From assembly GCA_016292095.1 (NCBI GenBank), contig JAEFAB010000047.1, positions 35,041-99,040 of the forward strand: a stretch of 64,000 nucleotides of DNA. Reading direction: 5' to 3'. A model generated the notes under the pieces. That model searched no databases. It was given only the letters and a program-made list of their open reading frames with translations, and was not told the origin of the DNA. Source of the DNA: Eubacterium sp. (lineage in GTDB: Bacteria; Bacillota; Clostridia; Lachnospirales; Lachnospiraceae). The stretch's first letter is position 1, and each line of letters starts with the position of its first letter. The position numbers and the translations under genes are program-made. Shown one piece after another: positions 58,512 to 64,000 of this stretch.

Positions 58512-59372
58512 CTATCTTAAAATATCACGATGTGCAATACGGATTCCGTAGTTGGCACTTTCGTCATTCAACACTTTATACAACTCTCCTGCTACCGTTA
58601 CAGAACGATGATGTCCACCGGTACATCCGATTCCGATAACAAGCTGGTTTTTTCCTTCTTCAATATAATGCGGAATCAGGAAAGAAATCATATCCGACAG
58701 TTTTTTAAGAAACTGCTCTGACACCGGAGAATCCATTACAAAATCCTGCACTTCCTTTTCCAATCCGGTTTTCTTTTTCAACTCCGGAACGTAATAAGGG
58801 TTTGGCAGAAATCTCACATCAAACACTAAATCGCAATCCGTTGGAACACCATATTTGAACCCAAAGGAAACAATTGTCACAAAGAGATTTTTATAATCCT
58901 GATTGTTGATAAAGATACTCTCCAACTGGCTTCTCAAATCGCGCACCAGCAGTTTACTGGTATCAATAATATAATCCGCCTGCGCTCTTAAGAAGTCCAG
59001 CTTCTGTCGTTCTTCGTTTACTTCGTTTTCCACGCTGTCCGAGTCACCCATAGGATGACTTCTTCTTGTTTCTTTAAAACGCTTAATCAATGTTTTATTG
59101 TCACAATCCAGGAATAAAATTTCGTAGTTCTGATCTTTGGCTTTCATATTTTCCAAAACCCGATTCATGGAATCCAGATTTTCTCCACTACGAATATCCA
59201 CACCAATAGCAACCTTATTCTTCTCACTGGTCTGTGAGAACAAAAGGTCCACAAAATTTTCAATTAAAGCAATCGGAAGATTGTCTACACAATAATATCC
59301 ATTGTCTTCAAATATTTTCAGTGCGGTAATTTTTCCGGCACCTGAAATTCCTGTAACAATAACGAAACGCAT
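58512..59372 (-). CDS. rapZ: RapZ/YvcJ nucleotide-binding protein with altered P-loop
   Basis: The 286-residue protein has an N-terminal P-loop domain and a C-terminal RapZ domain: LGFKYG-like FGFKYGVPTDCDLVFDVRFLPNPYYVPEL and the HHRS motif GCTGGHHRSV. RapZ is an RNA-binding adaptor in E. coli; the Bacillus relative YvcJ hydrolyses nucleotides. The P-loop reads GISGAGKI (residues 8-15). The residue after GK is Ser or Thr in relatives and coordinates magnesium; here it is Ile, from ATT. The Walker B-like GVDIRS and DVRF segments remain. It lies between murB and whiA. Confidence 0.93.
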   Translation of the reverse strand: MRFVIVTGISGAGKITALKIFEDNGYYCVDNLPIALIENFVDLLFSQTSEKNKVAIGVDIRSGENLDSMNRVLENMKAKDQNYEILFLDCDNKTLIKRFKETRRSHPMGDSDSVENEVNEERQKLDFLRAQADYIIDTSKLLVRDLRSQLESIFINNQDYKNLFVTIVSFGFKYGVPTDCDLVFDVRFLPNPYYVPELKKKTGLEKEVQDFVMDSPVSEQFLKKLSDMISFLIPHYIEEGKNQLVIGIGCTGGHHRSVTVAGELYKVLNDESANYGIRIAHRDILR

Positions 59373-59403
59373 TTTCTCTCCATTCTGTATCTGAGATCCG
59401 GTA

Positions 59404-60303
59404 CTAGATGATTTTTACTTCCGGTTCCAAATCCACATCAAACTGTTCTTTTACTTTCTTCTGTACATCTTCCATTAACTGAATAATGTCTGATGCAGTG
59501 GCATGATCATAGTTAATCACAAAACCACAATGTTTTTCCGATACCTGCGCTCCCCCAACGGTATAGCCCCGAAGGCCTGCATCCTCAATGAGTTTTCCTG
59601 CAAAATGTCCTTCCGGTCTTTTAAATGTACTTCCTGCACTTGGATATTCCAACGGCTGTTTGGAACGACGCTTTGTCATCAACATCTGCATAATCATAGC
59701 AATGTCTCCGGCACTGCCCAAATCCAATCCAAGTCTGGTTTCCAAAACAATCAAATTTTCTTTCTGAATTCTACTGCTTCGGTATCCTAAATCCAATTCT
59801 TCCAAAGACAAAGTCTTTACTTCATTGTTTTCATCCAAAACAGTAACGGTTTTAATAATCTGCGCCATTTCACCGCCGTAAGCCCCTGCATTCATTGCCA
59901 CGGCTCCACCGACGTTGCCCGGAATTCCATGAGCAAATTCCATACCCGCAAGATCATTTTCCATGGCTTCACTGGCAGTAACGGAAAGCTTTGCTCCCGC
60001 TTCTACCACAAGGTCTTCACCGATTACATCAATGGCACTGATACGGGACCCGATTTCCACCATAACACCGTCATATCCTTCATCACGAACAAGAAGATTA
60101 CTTCCGTTTCCGAGAATCATGAATTTCCGGTTTGCTTCACGACACGCCTTAACAACAGCAACAACTTCTTCTTTGCTTCCCGGAATCACGTAAACTGCCG
60201 CTTTTCCGCCACAACGGAAAGTACAGTGCTGTCCCATAGGCTCATCCAATTTTACATATTCTTTTCCCACAATATCGCATAAGCGATTGATCAAATTTTC
60301 CAA
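59404..60303 (-). CDS. murB: UDP-N-acetylenolpyruvoylglucosamine reductase
   Basis: MurB reduces the product of MurA to UDP-MurNAc. The 299-residue flavoprotein has the FAD domain (HCTFRCGGKAAVYVIP, ILGNGSNLLV), the GIPGNVGGAVAMNAGAYGGE segment, and the catalytic serine region YPSAGSTFKRP with FAGKLIEDAGLRG. It is the shorter class typical of Firmicutes. It lies between glcK and rapZ with gaps of about 30 bases, so it is probably part of one transcript. Confidence 0.95.
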   Translation of the reverse strand: MENLINRLCDIVGKEYVKLDEPMGQHCTFRCGGKAAVYVIPGSKEEVVAVVKACREANRKFMILGNGSNLLVRDEGYDGVMVEIGSRISAIDVIGEDLVVEAGAKLSVTASEAMENDLAGMEFAHGIPGNVGGAVAMNAGAYGGEMAQIIKTVTVLDENNEVKTLSLEELDLGYRSSRIQKENLIVLETRLGLDLGSAGDIAMIMQMLMTKRRSKQPLEYPSAGSTFKRPEGHFAGKLIEDAGLRGYTVGGAQVSEKHCGFVINYDHATASDIIQLMEDVQKKVKEQFDVDLEPEVKII

Positions 60304-60337
60304 AACAATCCTCCTGAGAGTTTTTATGTCATACTGA

Positions 60338-61282
60338 TTATTTTACAATCAATGCTGCGGAACCGTACATTCCCGCATCATTTCCAAGTTCTGCAAGGTG
60401 TACTGCTGCATCTCCGCAGGCAGCGAAACATGTTTCTCTGTAAACACCCTTGATGGCATCAATTAAGAACTGTCCTGCCTTACTTACACCACCGCCGATG
60501 ATAAATGCCTGAGGATTGATTACAGCTGCAATGCTGGACATTGCCTTTCCTAAATAATCACCCATCTGTGCAACAACTGCATTTGCTCCCACATCTCCTT
60601 CTTTTGCAAGATCAAATACATCTTTTGCAGTAATGTCATCGCCAAAATCTCTCATCTTTGTTGGCTGATTGGTAGCTGCCATATATCTTCCTGCTAAACG
60701 AACCACACCGGTAGCAGAAGTGTACTGTTCCAGGCAGCCTTTTCTTCCACATCCGCAAGTCAGTTCTTCTTCATCATTTACGTGCATATGTCCGATTTCA
60801 CCGGCACCACCATTGTATCCGGTAATAATCTTTCCACCAAGAACGACACCGCCACCGACGCCGGTTCCCAATGTGATCATAACGATATCGTTGTAATCCT
60901 TTCCGCCACCTTTCCAGGCTTCACCAAGGGCTGCAACGTTTGCATCATTTCCTGCTTTCACCTTTAATCCGTGGAACATTTCAGAAAGCTTTTCTGCCAC
61001 ATTAAAAGTTCCCCATCCAAGGTTTACACACTGAAGTACTGTTCCGTCTTCCAAAACAGGACCGGGGAGTCCGATTCCAACACCTTCAATATCATCCAGA
61101 CTGATTCCTTTTTCTACCAGTTTAGCATCCATAGAATCGCAAATATCTCCAAGGATATTTTCCCCAAAGTTCTCTGTACGGGTTTTAATTTCCCATTTAT
61201 CAATTAAGTTTCCTACGGTCTCAAATAATCCGATTTTAACTGTAGTCCCCCCAACATCAACACCAAAACAATACTTCTTCAT
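60338..61282 (-). CDS. glcK: ROK-family glucokinase
   Basis: The 314-residue kinase phosphorylates glucose to glucose-6-phosphate. It starts CFGVDVGGTTVKIGLF (ATP site), has AGNDANVAALGE with the catalytic Asp, and the zinc-binding ROK signature GEIGHMHVNDEEELTCGCGRKGCLEQYTS. Length fits Firmicutes GlcK. Its ATG directly follows the hprK stop (TAAATG), so the two are coupled. It links sugar entry with the catabolite control genes around it. Confidence 0.93.
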   Translation of the reverse strand: MKKYCFGVDVGGTTVKIGLFETVGNLIDKWEIKTRTENFGENILGDICDSMDAKLVEKGISLDDIEGVGIGLPGPVLEDGTVLQCVNLGWGTFNVAEKLSEMFHGLKVKAGNDANVAALGEAWKGGGKDYNDIVMITLGTGVGGGVVLGGKIITGYNGGAGEIGHMHVNDEEELTCGCGRKGCLEQYTSATGVVRLAGRYMAATNQPTKMRDFGDDITAKDVFDLAKEGDVGANAVVAQMGDYLGKAMSSIAAVINPQAFIIGGGVSKAGQFLIDAIKGVYRETCFAACGDAAVHLAELGNDAGMYGSAALIVK

Positions 61283-62218
61283 TTAGTTCTCCTCCATATT
61301 CTTTAACAAGTTTTGATTAACACGATTGTATAATTCCTGAGCTGCATTATAACCCATCTTTTTCTGTCTATGGTTAACTGAAGCAGCCTCAACAATAACC
61401 GCCAGATTTCGTCCCGGACGAATCGGAATAGAATAACATACTACCTTGTTGCCTAAAAATTCCGTATAATTATCCGTCAGTCCCAAACGGTCATATTCCT
61501 TTTCACGATCCCACTCTTCTAATTTGATTACCATATCAATATTAATGGTATCCAAAATACTTTCAACACCGAACAGGGCTTTTACGTCAATAATTCCGAT
61601 ACCGCGCAATTCGATAAAATGCTTTGTAATAGCCGGTGCTGTACCAATCAAAGTCTCTTCACTGACTTTTCTGATTTCAACTACATCATCTGTTACCAGA
61701 CGGTGTCCACGCTTAATCAATTCCAAGGCAGCCTCACTCTTTCCGATACCGCTTTCGCCCATAATCAGGACACCTTCACCATAAACGTCTACCAAAACGC
61801 CGTGGATGGTGATACTCGGTGCCAGCTGCACCTTTAACCAACGGGTCAGTTCCGCGTCAAAAGGAGATGTTGCTTCGTCTGTAGAACAGATTGGCACGCC
61901 ATTCAAATTAGCAGCTTCCAACATATCCTCATCCGGTTCATGACCGCGGCATAAAATCAAACAAGGGATTCCACTGGTCATCAGTTTATCATAAACCCAC
62001 TGTCTGTTCTGTCTTTCCATATTGTCCAGAAATGCACATTCCACATTTCCGATAATCTGAACACGTTCTTTGTCAAAATGTTCAAAGAATCCCGCCAGCT
62101 GTAACGCCGGTCTGTTCACTTCCGGAGTACTGATGATTACCTTGGTGGCATCAATATCCGGGGTGTGATATTTCAGATTATAATTTTCTATAATTTTACT
62201 GAACGCAATACTCTCCAT
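61283..62218 (-). CDS. hprK: HPr kinase/phosphorylase
   Basis: HprK phosphorylates Ser46 of HPr/Crh when energy is high and removes it when phosphate is high. The 311-residue product has an N-terminal Mur-ligase-like domain and a C-terminal kinase domain: Walker A GESGIGKSEAALELI (near 153), HRLVTDDVVEI, RGIGIIDVKALFG, and the capping motif GRNLAVIVEAASVNHR. All catalytic segments are intact. It is followed without gap by glcK and, farther on, by a Crh-like substrate candidate. Confidence 0.95.
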   Translation of the reverse strand: MESIAFSKIIENYNLKYHTPDIDATKVIISTPEVNRPALQLAGFFEHFDKERVQIIGNVECAFLDNMERQNRQWVYDKLMTSGIPCLILCRGHEPDEDMLEAANLNGVPICSTDEATSPFDAELTRWLKVQLAPSITIHGVLVDVYGEGVLIMGESGIGKSEAALELIKRGHRLVTDDVVEIRKVSEETLIGTAPAITKHFIELRGIGIIDVKALFGVESILDTINIDMVIKLEEWDREKEYDRLGLTDNYTEFLGNKVVCYSIPIRPGRNLAVIVEAASVNHRQKKMGYNAAQELYNRVNQNLLKNMEEN

Positions 62219-62264
62219 ATCTTTTACCTTTCCTACGATTTAAACTCTGTCTTATAGTTTAACA

Positions 62265-64000
62265 TCAGTGAAAGTAATCGTAAATGCTTTTTGCCACTTT
62301 TTCAGTCACAGAAGGCACTTTTTCCAATTCTTCCCTGGATGCTTCCCGAATTCCTTCAATGGACTTAAAATACTTCATCAATGCTTTTCTCCTTGTAGGC
62401 CCCACTCCCGGTATATCATCCAGCACAGAATGCACCTCTCTTTTATTTCGAATACTTCGATGATATTCAATTGCAAACCGATGGGTTTCATCCTGCATTC
62501 TCGTAATCAGTTTAAATCCTTCCGAATGGGTATCAATCGGCAATTCTACATTATTGTAATAAAGACCTCTGGTTCGGTGATTGTCGTCCTTTACCATTCC
62601 GCAAACAGGAATATTAAGTCCCAATGTTTCCAGAACTTTTAACGCCACATTCACCTGTCCTTTTCCACCATCCATCATCAACAAATCCGGAAACTGACTG
62701 AAGCTTCCCAAGGCATAGTCTCTTCCTTCCTCGTCCAGTTTCTCCCGTTCTTCCAGACCGTGGGTAAATCGTCTGGTCAGTACTTCTTCCATACTGGCAT
62801 AGTCATCATTTCCCTGCCCCCACTTCATCCGGAATTTCCTGTACTTGTTTTTCTTTGGCTTTCCATCTTCGTAAACAATCATGGAAGCTACGGTTTCCAT
62901 ACCACCGGTATGAGAGATGTCGAAAGATTCCATACGCTGAATTCCCGTCAGCCCAATGAGTTCTTCAATTTCCTTCACTGCACCAACGGTACGTTTTTGT
63001 TCTCTTCGATATTTATCTTTATTCTGCTCCAGCAGATTTCTTGCATTCTTTGCTGCCAGTTCCACCAGTTTATTCTTCTTCCCTTTTTGCGGGTTCACAA
63101 TTTTCACCGAATAGTTCTGGTTTCTGCTCAACATTTCACTCAGCAGTTCCGGTTCTTCCACTTCCGTCTGAACCAAAAGTTCTCTTGGAATAAACGGGGT
63201 GCCGCTGTAATACTGTTTGATAAAACTGGTCAGAATATCTTTGCCGGTGTCTCCCGGAACGGTCGTCAGATAGAAGTGTTCTCTTCCGATAAGTTTTCCG
63301 TTTCGCACAAAGAAAATCTGAACCACTGCATCATTTCCTTCTTCGGCATAGGCAATAATATCCCGGTCTTCAAACTGATGAGTGGTTATTTTCTGATTAC
63401 CGGCAACATGATTGATGCTATTGATCAAATCCCGATACTCCATTGCCTTTTCAAAATCCAACTCCGCTGATGCCTTCTGCATCTTTTCTTCCAATTCCGA
63501 CAGAGTATCCCGATAATTTCCTTCCAGAAATTTCATTGCCTTTTCCACCTGTGCTTTGTAGTCTGCCTTGGAAACATACCCCTGACAAGCACCTTTACAT
63601 TGCCCAATATGATAATAGAGACAAGGGCGTCCGTTCATTTTCGGTGTTTCTTTTATAGTTCCGTCAAAGCTGTATCCCTCACTCATGCTAATAGCCTTGT
63701 TACAGTTCCTAATCTGGTACATTTTCTGCAACAGTTCAATAGTGTCTCTTACCGCTCGACTACTGTTAAAAGGTCCAAATTATTTATTGCCCTCTTTTTT
63801 CATTCTTCTTGCAAGAATAATCCGTGGAAAATCCTCCTGAACGGTAACACAAATATAAGGATATGCTTTATCATCCATTAACATCGTATTGTACTTCGGA
63901 CGATATTCTTTAATCAAATTGCACTCTAAAATAAGAGCCTCCAATTCCGAATCCGTCAGAATGTATTCAAATCTGCTGATTTTCGTAACCATCGACTCAA
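62265..64000 (-). pseudogene. uvrC: UvrC excinuclease subunit, interrupted by an in-frame TAA (5' end outside the window)
   Basis: The frame reads [40 protein letters not shown] and [16 protein letters not shown], the GIY-YIG nuclease domain of UvrC. It then meets TAA (63780-63782) in the position of the conserved Tyr of KYFGPY, and resumes in the same frame as FGPFNSSRAVRDTIELLQKM. After the stop come the UVR domain (EKAMEYRDLINSI), the RNase H-like nuclease domain (MESFDISHTGG, MMDGGKGQVN) and helix-hairpin-helices (LDDIPGVGPTRRKAL). Nothing else is missing. A TAT-to-TAA change explains it. It could be a true mutation, a sequence error, or read-through. UvrC makes both incisions in nucleotide excision repair. 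Confidence 0.85.

Overview
The window is about 64 kb of an AT-rich Firmicutes chromosome. Gene content and order fit the class Clostridia, most likely a gut Lachnospiraceae. The support is a large Gram-positive-type SRP RNA, WhiA, MecA and a CotS-like protein, S-box and T-box leaders, an HprK/Crh-type catabolite control set, a gut-type beta-glucuronidase, and strong AGGAGG-like ribosome binding sites. Most genes lie on the minus strand. I saw no tRNA, rRNA, CRISPR array, insertion sequence or phage block.

Layout. 1-5.2 kb: partial phosphoglucomutase, CotS-like protein, cca, and a MocR-type regulator divergent from a pyridoxal kinase. 5.3-10.4 kb: metK behind a SAM-I riboswitch, a duplicated membrane protein, and a 2-isopropylmalate synthase with an AraC DNA-binding domain fused to its C-terminus, behind a leucine T-box. 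10.4-14.4 kb: an accessory cassette. It holds a 78-aa protein under a dyad-covered promoter, a helicase/HExxH metallopeptidase/zinc-ribbon fusion, a small Cys-rich gene broken by an amber codon, and a 208-aa protein of unknown function. 14.6-25.9 kb: beta-glucuronidase, flotillin, XRE regulator, serine hydrolase, murA, aroK, dinB, flavin reductase, an NTF2-like membrane protein, and a sigma-70 paralogue without region 4. 25.9-34 kb: larB/larC, two unknown membrane proteins, an Fe-S aldo/keto reductase, an ammonium transporter fused to a PII domain, and a split transketolase. 34-45.7 kb: a TPR/acidic/degenerate AAA+ protein, then recR-ybaB-dnaX, a 1519-aa secreted glucanase, the SRP RNA and tadA. 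The order tadA-scr-dnaX-ybaB-recR is known from Bacillus; here the glucanase gene sits inside it. 45.6-57.2 kb: a GH18 lipoprotein behind a structured leader, mecA, an rRNA/tRNA methyltransferase, dnaE, xth, a secreted GH64 glucanase with a beta-gamma-crystallin domain, and a membrane protein. 57.2-64 kb: uvrC (interrupted by an in-frame TAA), hprK, glcK, murB, rapZ, whiA and a Crh-like HPr.

How it fits together. The two large secreted proteins suggest attack on beta-1,3-glucan (yeast, curdlan, laminarin type), and the beta-glucuronidase suggests use of host or plant glucuronides. HprK with an HPr that keeps Ser46 but lacks His15 points to catabolite signalling without phosphotransfer. Leucine and methionine/SAM supply are controlled by RNA leaders, nitrogen entry by a transporter with its own PII sensor. 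The least understood parts are the 10.4-14.4 kb cassette, the LeuA-AraC fusion, the truncated sigma factor, the degenerate AAA+ protein and the pseudoknotted leader at 47.45-47.60 kb.
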